Shown here one piece after another: positions 1-7,584 of a stretch of DNA of 44,391 nt. The position numbers and the translations under genes were made by a program. The stretch spans positions 3,698-48,088 of the forward strand of contig DEPS01000020.1 of assembly GCA_002358875.1 (NCBI GenBank), written 5' to 3'. A model generated the notes under the pieces. It did no database searches. It had not been told where the DNA came from and saw nothing but the letters and a program-made list of their open reading frames with translations. Origin of the DNA: Lachnospiraceae bacterium UBA3386 (GTDB taxonomy: Bacteria; Bacillota; Clostridia; Lachnospirales; Lachnospiraceae). The stretch's first letter is position 1. Every line of letters starts with the position of its first letter.

Positions 1-234
1 CATGCTCCCGGCCACGTCCCCGGCATTGCCCGCGTCACCGCTCTTTTTGCAGGTAAAACCTGACAGGACAGCTGTCTGCGCTTTATTTACGGACAGCGCT
101 GCATATACATCCACCCCGCAGGTAAAAAACACGATGCTGAAAACAAGCGTCAGGGCTGTCAGCCCGCGCCGGATGCCGCTTTTCCTTGTTCCATTTCCGC
201 AGCTGCATGTGCAGATATTCAGGACGCTATTCAT
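1..234 (-). CDS. Exported protein, 5' part only
   Basis: Only the first 78 codons are inside the window; the gene runs off the left edge. The start is ATG at 234, with a strong AGGAGGT ribosome binding site at about 242-248. The visible protein has a basic stretch (residues 17-24), a hydrophobic core (about 25-38) and a plausible signal peptidase I site after VYA (about residue 44), so it is probably secreted or cell-wall associated. The mature part begins with small polar residues and has no domain I recognise. It is transcribed away from lon; the 530-base divergent region between them carries hairpins and dyads that may control it. An open frame on the opposite strand here is a shadow. The call as a real gene is firm because of the ribosome site and signal peptide; the function is unknown. 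Confidence 0.75.
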   Translation of the reverse strand, partial: MNSVLNICTCSCGNGTRKSGIRRGLTALTLVFSIVFFTCGVDVYAALSVNKAQTAVLSGFTCKKSGDAGNAGDVAGSM

Positions 235-348
235 CTTTTTTACCTCCTCTCTTCTTTCGAAAACATCGACTGCCTTCAGACGGGCAGCTCTGTTGAGAGG
301 AGTTTATTTGGTTCGAATTTTCGTTTTTGAAAATCGATTCCGAAAAGA

Positions 349-396
349 GACCTGTGCGAAGGGGCTGCTGTTCCTGCATCCCCTTCGTACAGGTCA
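349..396. repeat. Strong hairpin, member of CCTGT..CGAA palindrome family
   Basis: The arms GACCTGTGCGAAGGGG (349-364) and CCCCTTCGTACAGGTC (381-396) pair over 16 bases with one G-T type mismatch and a 16-base loop. The hairpin lies in the 5' leader of the leftward exported-protein gene. Its ends resemble those of hairpins at 36342-36397 and 42524-42601. Confidence 0.7.
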
Positions 397-431
397 AAAA
401 AAACTCCGGAAGCAATTCCTGAGTTTTTTTA
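396..431. terminator. Bidirectional terminator-like hairpin
   Basis: An A-run and ACTCCGGAAG on the left pair with TTCCTGAGTTTTTTT on the right, giving a stem with a run of T on either strand. No rightward gene ends here. A leftward transcript starting near 440-520 would cross it before reaching the gene at 234, so it could be an attenuator for that gene or the end of a small transcript. Confidence 0.6.
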
Positions 432-435
432 AAAT

Positions 436-483
436 AATTGTGTGCAATCCAATTTATAAAAGAATTGTGTACAATCTAATTTA
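436..483. promoter_or_regulatory. Two direct copies of an ATTGTGTRCAAT operator-like dyad
   Basis: Two 21-base near-identical segments begin at 436 and 463, 27 bases apart. Each holds a 12-base dyad: ATTGTGTGCAAT (437-448) and the fully palindromic ATTGTGTACAAT (464-475). The second lies immediately upstream of the lon -35 box. Size and AT-rich flanks recall winged-helix (MarR-type) operators, but the cognate regulator is not visible here. Confidence 0.5.
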
Positions 484-486
484 GTA

Positions 487-515
487 TTGACAACCCTTTC
501 ATACGGTGTTATTAT
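487..515 (+). promoter_or_regulatory. Consensus SigA promoter of lon
   Basis: TTGACA (487-492), a 17-base spacer and TATTAT (510-515). The expected start near 522 places the CIRCE element in the first transcribed bases and leaves a leader of about 245 bases before lon. Confidence 0.8.
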
Positions 516-531
516 CTCCAAAACATGATTG

Positions 532-558
532 TTAGCACTCATGTAATCCGAGTGCTAA
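532..558. promoter_or_regulatory. CIRCE element (HrcA operator)
   Basis: TTAGCACTC, nine bases, GAGTGCTAA: a perfect match to the classical CIRCE inverted repeat bound by the heat-shock repressor HrcA. It sits about 10 bases downstream of the predicted lon start site, the usual position for HrcA repression at groESL and dnaK operons. hrcA itself is not in the window. Confidence 0.95.
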
Positions 559-766
559 CAATCGCATCAGGAATTTAGATAACCTTATTACCGTTTATTT
601 AAATTCTGTTTTTAGATCATACACATATTCATTTTTCAAAATACCCGTTCATGCGGGTGCGGGTTTTCGCCTGTAAGGCACCTGCCGCAAAGGGCAGCTT
701 CAAAGGGTTAAAAGTAAAAGGACAAAAAAAGGATCAGATAATAAGAAAAAGGAGAAAAATCAAGAA
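559..766 (+). other. Long lon leader with short stems
   Basis: About 210 bases lie between CIRCE and the lon start. Small stems can be drawn: ACCCG (643-647) with CGGGT (654-658), or alternatively GGTGC (656-660) with GCACC (678-682), and CTGCC (682-686) with GGCAG (693-697). I recognise no known riboswitch and no open frame. Confidence 0.3.
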
Positions 767-3208
767 ATGACAGTCGTACCTGTATATAATGTCGTTGTCG
801 TCCCGGACGCCAATATTTTCTTCGGGATCGAAGCGTATAAACAGATGACCGGCCGTGCTCCTTTCGAAGGCGAGAAGGTCATCGTCATGATGATGCGGGC
901 CAACAACAGCCGCGAGGAGATTGAAAAAGAGAGTTTTTATCCGCTGGGCGTCTCGGGAGTCATCACAGAGGTCAATCTGGCGGGGTATCTTGTCATCCAT
1001 ACTCAGGGTCGTGTCCATTTTGACAATATTACAGTCTACAGTGACCACACGATCGAGCTTGCTGTCACAAGAAAACCCGATACGGACGATCTGGATCCCG
1101 CTTACGAGATGCAGCGTCTGGAAAAGCTCAAAAATCTGGTGATCGAATACACATCGATGTTCCAGTGGGGTTCTCTCGCCCAGGCCTACTCTGAGCAGTG
1201 GACCAATATCGGCGAGATCGCGTCGCTCCTGTCGCCCTGGCTTACGATCAGCAATGAGGAGCGCTATGCCCTGCTCGCAGAGGACTCCAGAAAGATGCGG
1301 AGCGAGACCATGGAGAAGGTCCTCTATGAGAGCCTGGAGCAGTTCCATGTCAACAATGAAGCCCGCAGTGCCCAGGAGGAGGGCTATCAGAAGGTCTACC
1401 GCGAGCAGGCGATCAAAAAGCAGATCGAATACCTGCAGAAAGAGCTGGACGAGATGCATCCCGAAAGTATCACGGATGTACGCCGCTTTGAGGTAAAGAT
1501 CGAGGAATCCGGCATGAATGAGACCGCCCGCAAGGAGGCGGACAAGGTTTTAAACCGCTACCGCCAGGAGGGCCAGAACAGCCCCGAATCCGGCATGCTG
1601 TATGATTACCTTGATTTTGTGACGGGTCTGTCCTGGAAAAACGAGGAGTCGCAGGAAATCGACCTCGACGAAGCGGAAGCCGTTCTCGAGGAGGATCATT
1701 TCGGTCTGAAAAAGGTCAAGGAGCGCATTATCCAGCAGATCGCAGTCATGAATCTCAAAAAACAGCAGTCCGGCTCTATCCTGTGCTTTGTCGGTGCGCC
1801 CGGTACCGGCAAGACCAGCATCGGCCAGAGCATCGCCAAAGCCCTGCACCGCAAATATGTCCGCGTCAGCCTGGGCGGCGTGCGCGACGAAGCCGACATC
1901 CGCGGGCACAGGCGCACCTATATCGGCGCCATGCCGGGAAGGATCATGGACGGCATCCAGAAGAGCGGCGTCTCGAACCCGGTCATGGTTCTGGACGAGA
2001 TCGACAAGCTCTCCGTCTCCTATAACGGCGACCCCGCAAGCGCCCTGCTGGAGGTTCTTGACCCGGAGCAGAACAACAACTTCACGGATCATTACATGAA
2101 CGCCCCCTATGACCTGTCCAACGTTCTCTTCATATGCACGGCCAACACGCTCGACACCATCCCGGAGCCCCTGCTCAACCGCATGGAGGTCATCCAGTTC
2201 CAGGGCTACACCGCAACGGACAAGCTGCAGATTGCCAGAAGGCACCTTCTCCCCAAAGCCCTGCAGGCTGTCGGCATCAGCCCCGAAAACCTCGATCTCT
2301 CCGACGAGATCATCCGCGTCATCATCTCCGACTACACCCAGGAAGGCGGAGTGCGCGGCCTTCGCAAGAGACTCGAGACACTCAGCCGCGCCGCGGCAGT
2401 CAGGATCGTAAGGGAAAAAGCAAAAACCGCCATAAAACCGGTAAAGAACTCTGATACTTCCACGGATTTAGATTCGGCAGATTCTCCTCTCAGCCAGGAA
2501 TCTCCTGCTTCAGACTCTCCTGCCTCCGGGCCAAGTGACAGCTCACCTGCTAAAGGCTCTGTGTCCTCTGAAGACTCGTCCGGCTCTCCTGTCCGCATCA
2601 CAGTGACGAAGGAAAATCTGCGCGATTTCCTGGACATGCATCCTGTCTATCACAAGCAGGTGAAGGAAAGCGCCAGCCCCGGCATCGTGACGGGTCTTGC
2701 CTGGACCGCAGCAGGAGGCGAGATCCTCTACATTGAAACACTTCTCACGAAGGGTAAAGGCGAGGTCGTGATCACCGGTCAGCTGGGCGATGTCATGAAG
2801 GAATCGGCCATGATCGCCGTGACCCTGGTAAAATCCCTCTTCCCGGAAGAGACCAAAAAGCTCTCGGAGCACGACCTGCATATCCACGTACCGGACGGCG
2901 CGACGCCCAAGGACGGCCCCTCTGCAGGCATCACGCTGACCACTGCCCTGTCGTCCCTTTTCACAGGAAAGGCTGTCCCGCCCAATATCGGCATGACCGG
3001 GGAAGTCTCTCTCCAGGGCGGCGTCGAACCCATCGGCGGCCTTCCTGAAAAGCTCCTCGCCGCACAGCGGGCCGGCGTAAAGCGTGTCTTCATTCCTGCC
3101 GACAATGTCGACGACCTGCGGGATGTCCCTGAGGAAGTCCGCCGGAATCTGGAGATCACACCTGTCAGCCGGGCCCAGGAAGTCCTGAGGGCCCTCGGCA
3201 TCCTTTAA
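767..3208 (+). CDS. lon: ATP-dependent protease La (Lon)
   Basis: Cytosolic AAA+ serine protease that unfolds and degrades misfolded and regulatory proteins. It is 813 residues, near the usual LonA length. Residues 1-200 form the N-terminal substrate domain, followed by a helical linker. The AAA+ module has Walker A GAPGTGKT (from about 343) and Walker B VMVLDEIDK. The C-terminal protease domain has DGPSAG with catalytic Ser719 and the paired Lys762, the same 43-residue spacing as in E. coli. About residues 553-610, between the AAA+ small domain and the protease domain, is an unusual Ser/Pro/Asp-rich low-complexity insert. The start ATG is preceded by AAGGAG. Expression should respond to heat through CIRCE at 532-558. 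Family assignment is certain; the role of the insert is not known. Confidence 0.97.
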   Translation: MTVVPVYNVVVVPDANIFFGIEAYKQMTGRAPFEGEKVIVMMMRANNSREEIEKESFYPLGVSGVITEVNLAGYLVIHTQGRVHFDNITVYSDHTIELAVTRKPDTDDLDPAYEMQRLEKLKNLVIEYTSMFQWGSLAQAYSEQWTNIGEIASLLSPWLTISNEERYALLAEDSRKMRSETMEKVLYESLEQFHVNNEARSAQEEGYQKVYREQAIKKQIEYLQKELDEMHPESITDVRRFEVKIEESGMNETARKEADKVLNRYRQEGQNSPESGMLYDYLDFVTGLSWKNEESQEIDLDEAEAVLEEDHFGLKKVKERIIQQIAVMNLKKQQSGSILCFVGAPGTGKTSIGQSIAKALHRKYVRVSLGGVRDEADIRGHRRTYIGAMPGRIMDGIQKSGVSNPVMVLDEIDKLSVSYNGDPASALLEVLDPEQNNNFTDHYMNAPYDLSNVLFICTANTLDTIPEPLLNRMEVIQFQGYTATDKLQIARRHLLPKALQAVGISPENLDLSDEIIRVIISDYTQEGGVRGLRKRLETLSRAAAVRIVREKAKTAIKPVKNSDTSTDLDSADSPLSQESPASDSPASGPSDSSPAKGSVSSEDSSGSPVRITVTKENLRDFLDMHPVYHKQVKESASPGIVTGLAWTAAGGEILYIETLLTKGKGEVVITGQLGDVMKESAMIAVTLVKSLFPEETKKLSEHDLHIHVPDGATPKDGPSAGITLTTALSSLFTGKAVPPNIGMTGEVSLQGGVEPIGGLPEKLLAAQRAGVKRVFIPADNVDDLRDVPEEVRRNLEITPVSRAQEVLRALGIL

Positions 3209-3262
3209 ACAGGGTCTGAACTGTAACCTCCAACTATACATATTGATACTATAAAAAATTAT

Positions 3263-3292
3263 TTGGCAAATAAGACAGATTTATGCTATATT
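3263..3292 (+). promoter_or_regulatory. Probable promoter of the secreted-protein gene
   Basis: TTGGCA (3263-3268), an 18-base spacer and TATATT (3287-3292), about 190 bases upstream of the next start. No clear terminator for lon is visible between 3209 and 3262, so read-through from lon remains possible. Confidence 0.45.
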
Positions 3293-3480
3293 TTGTATGT
3301 ATTCCTCAACTGTTGTATTAAGCCTTTGCCAATTTTGGGTCAGGGGCATTTCTTTCAGCTATTTTTTCTAAGCACCGAGATGAAAAAAGCCATGAACAGT
3401 AAACCGCCTTAATGACAACCTGCCCTATTTCAGGTTATTAACCAAAAATCAACAATTATCATAAGACAAAGGGGAAAACA

Positions 3481-4254
3481 ATGCTTAAAAAGAAAATTTC
3501 ATGTCTTATCGCTATGATAATGGTAGCAGCCATGCTCCTGCCCCTCAATGTTTTTGCTGCATACACGCAGAAATATGAGTACAGGGTGTGTGATCTTGCA
3601 CCGTCTGCTACAGCGTCATCGAAAGGCGAAAGTTCCAAATATGATAGTAAGACGGACACGGGAACTGATATCTACTATATGTATCGTATTAAGCTCTCCA
3701 AGCCGGGGTTTATCATCATTTCGTGCAATAAGGCTGATAACAGTCTGTCCCTGTACAAGACATTCGTGAATGGCCAGGACATAGACAAATCCACATCCAT
3801 TGTGGAGTACTCCGGTGCCAAAAAGTATTTCCAGGTGCTTTCCAAAGGAACTTACTATCTGCATGTCAATAAGCCTTGTAAGTTTAGTTACAAATTCTAT
3901 GAAGTGCAGGCCCCTAAGAACGTGTATCGCACGAAGGCCTCGACGCTTACTTCCGGCAAAAAAGCCAATGTAACATTTGCTATTGGCAGAGAGGCCAGCA
4001 GGTACTATAAGTTTACGGTGGAAAATGACAGGATCGTTGGCGTGAAAATGGACCGCAAGGACGGAACCGATTCTATTAATTTCGTGCTGCTCAACTCAAA
4101 AGGCAAACTGATCGGGCAGCCTGGAGTCGGTGGAGATTCCCTCGTTCAGGCGCTTACGAAAGGAACGTATTATATCCGGGTTGACCGGGACGACGAAATA
4201 GAAGATGACGACCATTACGTCGGAAGGTTTGCAACCCTGTACTTTGTTCAGTAA
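3481..4254 (+). CDS. Secreted protein with two beta-rich repeats, function unknown
   Basis: A 257-residue protein with a clear signal peptide: MLKKK, a hydrophobic core, and a cleavage site after VFA (about residue 26). It has no membrane anchor, LPxTG or lipobox, so it should be released or loosely held. The mature part shows two similar halves, each ending in a KGTYYLHV or KGTYYIRV strand motif. This resembles the beta-sandwich style of bacterial pre-peptidase C-terminal domains, an impression not checked by search. The C terminus is acidic (EIEDDDH) and could bind a metal ion. AAGGGG precedes the ATG. It stands alone between lon and a convergent gene, and is more AT-rich than its neighbours. 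The secreted location is well supported; the function is unknown. Confidence 0.85.
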   Translation: MLKKKISCLIAMIMVAAMLLPLNVFAAYTQKYEYRVCDLAPSATASSKGESSKYDSKTDTGTDIYYMYRIKLSKPGFIIISCNKADNSLSLYKTFVNGQDIDKSTSIVEYSGAKKYFQVLSKGTYYLHVNKPCKFSYKFYEVQAPKNVYRTKASTLTSGKKANVTFAIGREASRYYKFTVENDRIVGVKMDRKDGTDSINFVLLNSKGKLIGQPGVGGDSLVQALTKGTYYIRVDRDDEIEDDDHYVGRFATLYFVQ

Positions 4255-4300
4255 CGTTTATATGACTACTGTGCAAAATGCTTTTCCTTTAATCTGGATT

Positions 4301-4322
4301 ACATTCATATATATATGAATGT
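4301..4322. repeat. Perfect 22-base palindrome
   Basis: ACATTCATATA followed directly by its exact reverse complement. It lies 47 bases after the stop at 4254 and 72 bases before the shared terminator. It could be an operator-like site or part of the 3' untranslated region. Confidence 0.5.
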
Positions 4323-4393
4323 ACGGTGCAGAAAATAATAAGCGAAAGAAAGGAATATCATTCATTCAGGAATATACACATAAAAAATGGCAT

Positions 4394-4436
4394 AAAAAAA
4401 GCCGTTCACCAAAGCATACAGTGAACGGCTCTTTTT
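4394..4436. terminator. Bidirectional terminator between convergent genes
   Basis: A-run 4394-4400, GCCGTTCAC (4401-4409), an 11-base loop, GTGAACGGC (4421-4429) and a T-run. It serves the secreted-protein gene on the left and the NYN gene on the right. Confidence 0.9.
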
Positions 4437-4530
4437 ATTATCTTTATAATCTCTTTTTGTCGTTCCGACCGACTTTCCTTTGCTTTTTTACATCACAACC
4501 TTCCTGCCCCGTCAAGGGGTCAGGACTGAT

Positions 4531-6528
4531 CTACATCTGATACATTGTTTTTGCGTAGGGCTTGAGCAGATAATAGAATCTGCGGCCCTTTTCCTTTCCG
4601 TACTGTTTCAGGAGCGCATAGCGGAGAGAATTCAGGCTGTTCAGCTTTTCCCTGACTCCAAGAAGAAAATCGGGCAGATCTTTGGGATATTCCTCCGAAT
4701 AATCACTGCGTGAAAAGATGATCTCGCAGTACCATGCATATTTCTGCCTCAGATCGGCTTTGAGCACCGGAATACTCCTGGGATTCTTTCTGATGGAAAG
4801 ATAAATGTCCTTTCCCTGTTCCCCGTAGATAGCAGCCAGCTGATTATGGAGCTCTGCCAGATTGTCGGCGCCGATACAGGCGGCGATCCTGGCGATCTCC
4901 TCTTCAGAGGGAGCTTCCAAAGCAGTTTCAGTCTGAACATTTTCCACTGAAGGCTTTTCTTCCTCTTTGTCCTTTTCAGGGACCTGTTCGGTTTTTCTGG
5001 TTCCGGATTTTGATCTGCGGGATTTCGACCTGCGTGAACGCTGATGATGTTCTGACTCGGAAGCAGCTTCGTCCGTATTCTCGTCCGCCTGTTCAGACCC
5101 GTTTCCGGTCAGAGACACGCCCTCTTCCGCATTTTCTTCCCTGTTTACGGCAGCCAAGTCACCTGTATCGGATTTTTTGCCGTCGTCTTCCAGTGAAAGC
5201 TCTTTTCGATCTTCTGGAAGATCCGTATCTTTTTGACCGCTCTCATCCTGACCTGAGCTTTTGTCCGTAAATCGGACAGGATCGGAAGTCCTCCCGGAAT
5301 CCTTTTCTCCAGCGGGAACTACGACCTCATTCCTTTCGGAACCCTTTTCCCCAGAGAGATCCACGACCTCATTACTTTCGTAATCCTTCCCCTCAGAGAG
5401 ATCTACGACCTTATTCCTTTCGGAATCATCCTTTTTCTCTAAGAGGTCTACGTCCTCATCCCTTTTAGATTTCTCCGTATCCGGGCCGCTTTCTCCGTTC
5501 AGATCTTCGACAGGATCCCTGTCCTCATCCTTAAAGGATCTGTCACTTATGTCACCGTCCTCTTCGTCCGTATCTGCGAAAACATCTCCGTCCGTGTCGG
5601 CTTTCCCGAAAGAATCCGCATCCTCTTTTTCGTCGGAACTGTCATAAGCTTCTGCAATAGACTCCTCATCTTCATCAGAGTCTTCGCCGCGGAAAGTATT
5701 CCTGTCCGAATCAAAATCTGCATCTGAATCAAAATCTCTGTCTTCGTTTGAACGGGAGTCAGCGTACAGATCAGGAGAAGGGTCATCATCTTCCATGGCT
5801 AAGCCGGCGTAAGAATCAAAGGACAGATCCCCGCCCTCATCCAAGCCGGTATAGTCCCGGTCAGCTTCAGCGTCTTCTTCATCCAGACTGCGGGAAAGCA
5901 GGCCGGTCTCCCCGCCTGCCTCATCTGTTACTGAAATCCCGTAAACTCCTTCTTCGAGATTTTCATCTTCCAGAACAGACGAAAGCGCCCTCTCCGCATC
6001 CCTGAGATTAGGACGTGAAGACCTTCCTTCCTGCTCAGAGCTTTCCCCGGACATCCTGCCGGAGGTTTCGATATCTTTCTTTTCCGGTAACCCTGCTTCT
6101 TCATCAGCGGACACATTCTGCAGCTGTGCGCGCTCGGGCGAAAAGTCTTCCCTGTTTCTCCGCTCCAGATTTCTGCACTCTTTTCCGGTGATCCGTTTGA
6201 CCGTCTTTTTCCTGCGTCTCCAATACTTGACGGCGGCATCGAAGCCGGTATCATTTGTCACGATCACAAATCTTCCGTCTTCGTTCTCACAGATGCGGTA
6301 GCCCAGCTCTGAAACGAGCTGGAAATCCAGCGCATTCGTGCCCTCATAGCATTTTATGAATGTGACCTTCCTGTCGGATTCCTTGAGCCTGATCAGGCTG
6401 TCATAGCTCATATGCGGGCTGTTTCTGGTATAAAAAACGACCAGCTCCATTTTTTCCGCAGGCAGATCAAGAAGGGGGATCCAAAAATCCCCGACATTTT
6501 CGCTGTCAATCAAATATTGTACTGTCAT
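4531..6528 (-). CDS. NYN-domain protein with a long acidic middle region
   Basis: The 665-residue protein begins with an NYN (PIN-like ribonuclease fold) domain over about residues 1-130. Visible motifs are LIDSENVGDFW near the start, NALDFQLVSELGY, and VIVTNDTGFDAAV with its acidic residues; NYN domains usually cut or bind RNA. From about 180 to 530 the chain is extremely rich in Asp, Glu and Ser, including three or four imperfect copies of a segment like EKDSERNEVVDLSG. The last 120 residues form a separate, probably helical, domain (from SEEEIARIAA to the end) that I do not recognise. I chose ATG 6528 because AGGG lies 6-9 bases upstream; the frame is open further upstream but without a better site. 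An extended -10 promoter precedes it. The nuclease activity is inferred from the fold, and the acidic region is probably disordered. Confidence 0.8.
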   Translation of the reverse strand: MTVQYLIDSENVGDFWIPLLDLPAEKMELVVFYTRNSPHMSYDSLIRLKESDRKVTFIKCYEGTNALDFQLVSELGYRICENEDGRFVIVTNDTGFDAAVKYWRRRKKTVKRITGKECRNLERRNREDFSPERAQLQNVSADEEAGLPEKKDIETSGRMSGESSEQEGRSSRPNLRDAERALSSVLEDENLEEGVYGISVTDEAGGETGLLSRSLDEEDAEADRDYTGLDEGGDLSFDSYAGLAMEDDDPSPDLYADSRSNEDRDFDSDADFDSDRNTFRGEDSDEDEESIAEAYDSSDEKEDADSFGKADTDGDVFADTDEEDGDISDRSFKDEDRDPVEDLNGESGPDTEKSKRDEDVDLLEKKDDSERNKVVDLSEGKDYESNEVVDLSGEKGSERNEVVVPAGEKDSGRTSDPVRFTDKSSGQDESGQKDTDLPEDRKELSLEDDGKKSDTGDLAAVNREENAEEGVSLTGNGSEQADENTDEAASESEHHQRSRRSKSRRSKSGTRKTEQVPEKDKEEEKPSVENVQTETALEAPSEEEIARIAACIGADNLAELHNQLAAIYGEQGKDIYLSIRKNPRSIPVLKADLRQKYAWYCEIIFSRSDYSEEYPKDLPDFLLGVREKLNSLNSLRYALLKQYGKEKGRRFYYLLKPYAKTMYQM

Positions 6529-6558
6529 ACACATTCCCTGATCGGTCGGAACGGGGTC

Positions 6559-6588
6559 ATTATAACATGTAAAAGATCTGATGCGCAA
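6559..6588 (-). promoter_or_regulatory. Extended -10 promoter of the NYN gene
   Basis: On the minus strand, TTGCGC (6588-6583), an 18-base spacer and TGTTATAAT, an extended -10 with TATAAT at 6564-6559. The leader is about 24 bases. Confidence 0.65.
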
Positions 6589-6590
6589 CA

Positions 6591-6628
6591 ATTACCGGCC
6601 ATGCTCATGATAGGGCATGGCCGGTAAT
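6591..6628. terminator. Hairpin after mscS
   Basis: ATTACCGGCCATGC (6591-6604) pairs with GCATGGCCGGTAAT (6615-6628), directly after the mscS stop. There is only a weak T-run on the minus side, so termination may be partial and allow some read-through into the NYN gene. Confidence 0.6.
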
Positions 6629-6630
6629 TA

Positions 6631-7527
6631 TTATTTTTCCATATGTACATGGACCTGAGGGAAAGGTATTTCAATGCCGCCCTCGTCAAATTTCTTCTTG
6701 ATCGTCTCCGTAATCTGCCATTTTGCAGCCAGATAATCGGAGGACTCAACATAACAGTTCATTCCGAGATTGACAGAACTGTCTGCCAGACTGTCGACAA
6801 AAATACTGACCGGCCGGTCATGCAGGACATATTCGCTCTCTTCACTGATCCTTTGAAGAATTTCCTTTGCCTTTGCGATATCCGAACTGTAGCTTATTCC
6901 GACAATTGTATCCAGACGGCGCTGGGGATTTCCTCCGCAGTTGGTGATCGCGCAGTTTGAGATCTGACTGTTTGGGATCGTCAGGACACAGTTGTCCTTT
7001 GTTGTCAGGGTCGTATAGACGAGCCCGATCATCGTGACTGCCCCCTCTCCATAGCTGGTGATGATATAATTTCCCACCTTGAAAGGACGGGTCAGAAGCA
7101 GCAGGATCCCGCCAGCCACATTGGACAGGCTTCCCTGCAGGGACATGCCGATCGCCAGCATCAGCGTACCCAGAACCGTGACGATCGAGGCAGTGTTGAT
7201 CCCGAGCTGGCCAAGGATCATGAACAGCAGGAATATGCGCAGGGCTGATTCCACCGCCGAAGAAAGAAAGCGCACCAGAGCGATATCGGCCTGTGCCTTC
7301 GTCAGCGCCCGCTCCACCATGATGCGGATGAGATGAATGATCTTTTTTCCGACCACATAGATCACAATGCAGACGATGATATTGAAGGCAAGGGTGCGGA
7401 TCCCCGGCAGCATGTCCTCAAACAGTTTTTTGAGATTTGAAACCGTCAGATCCGAGGGCTCGATCGGTTCCAGCTGATCCGCAACGACACTTTCCGCAGC
7501 AGTACTTAAAATATCCAGATTCTCCAT
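6631..7527 (-). CDS. mscS: MscS-family mechanosensitive channel
   Basis: Small-conductance mechanosensitive channel of the inner membrane that releases solutes upon hypo-osmotic shock. The 298-residue length fits the basic MscS type. There are three membrane segments: about 45-65, 90-112 and 115-140, the last being the Gly/Ala-rich pore helix with LGTLMLAIGMSLQGSLSNVAGGI. The cytoplasmic vestibule follows, with the family motif FKVGNYI, then IPNSQISNCAITN, and a C-terminal alpha/beta domain ending IPFPQVHVHMEK. The N-terminal 40 residues are acidic and face outward. It lies 57 bases downstream of the ThrH-like gene in the same direction, so the two probably share a transcript. Confidence 0.95.
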   Translation of the reverse strand: MENLDILSTAAESVVADQLEPIEPSDLTVSNLKKLFEDMLPGIRTLAFNIIVCIVIYVVGKKIIHLIRIMVERALTKAQADIALVRFLSSAVESALRIFLLFMILGQLGINTASIVTVLGTLMLAIGMSLQGSLSNVAGGILLLLTRPFKVGNYIITSYGEGAVTMIGLVYTTLTTKDNCVLTIPNSQISNCAITNCGGNPQRRLDTIVGISYSSDIAKAKEILQRISEESEYVLHDRPVSIFVDSLADSSVNLGMNCYVESSDYLAAKWQITETIKKKFDEGGIEIPFPQVHVHMEK

Positions 7528-7584
7528 AATTTATTTCTCTTTTCTCAGAATCTTCTCTACTGTTTCTTTTCAGCATGCAGGTTT

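Noticed and set aside
386..400. Possible CtsR operator (GGTCAAA) near lon
   Set aside because: Only one heptad is present; CtsR needs two spaced heptads, and this one is part of the hairpin at 349-396.
2..484. Rightward open frame of 160 codons
   Set aside because: It lies opposite a minus-strand gene with a clear ribosome site and signal peptide, crosses two hairpins, and its protein has no sensible features.
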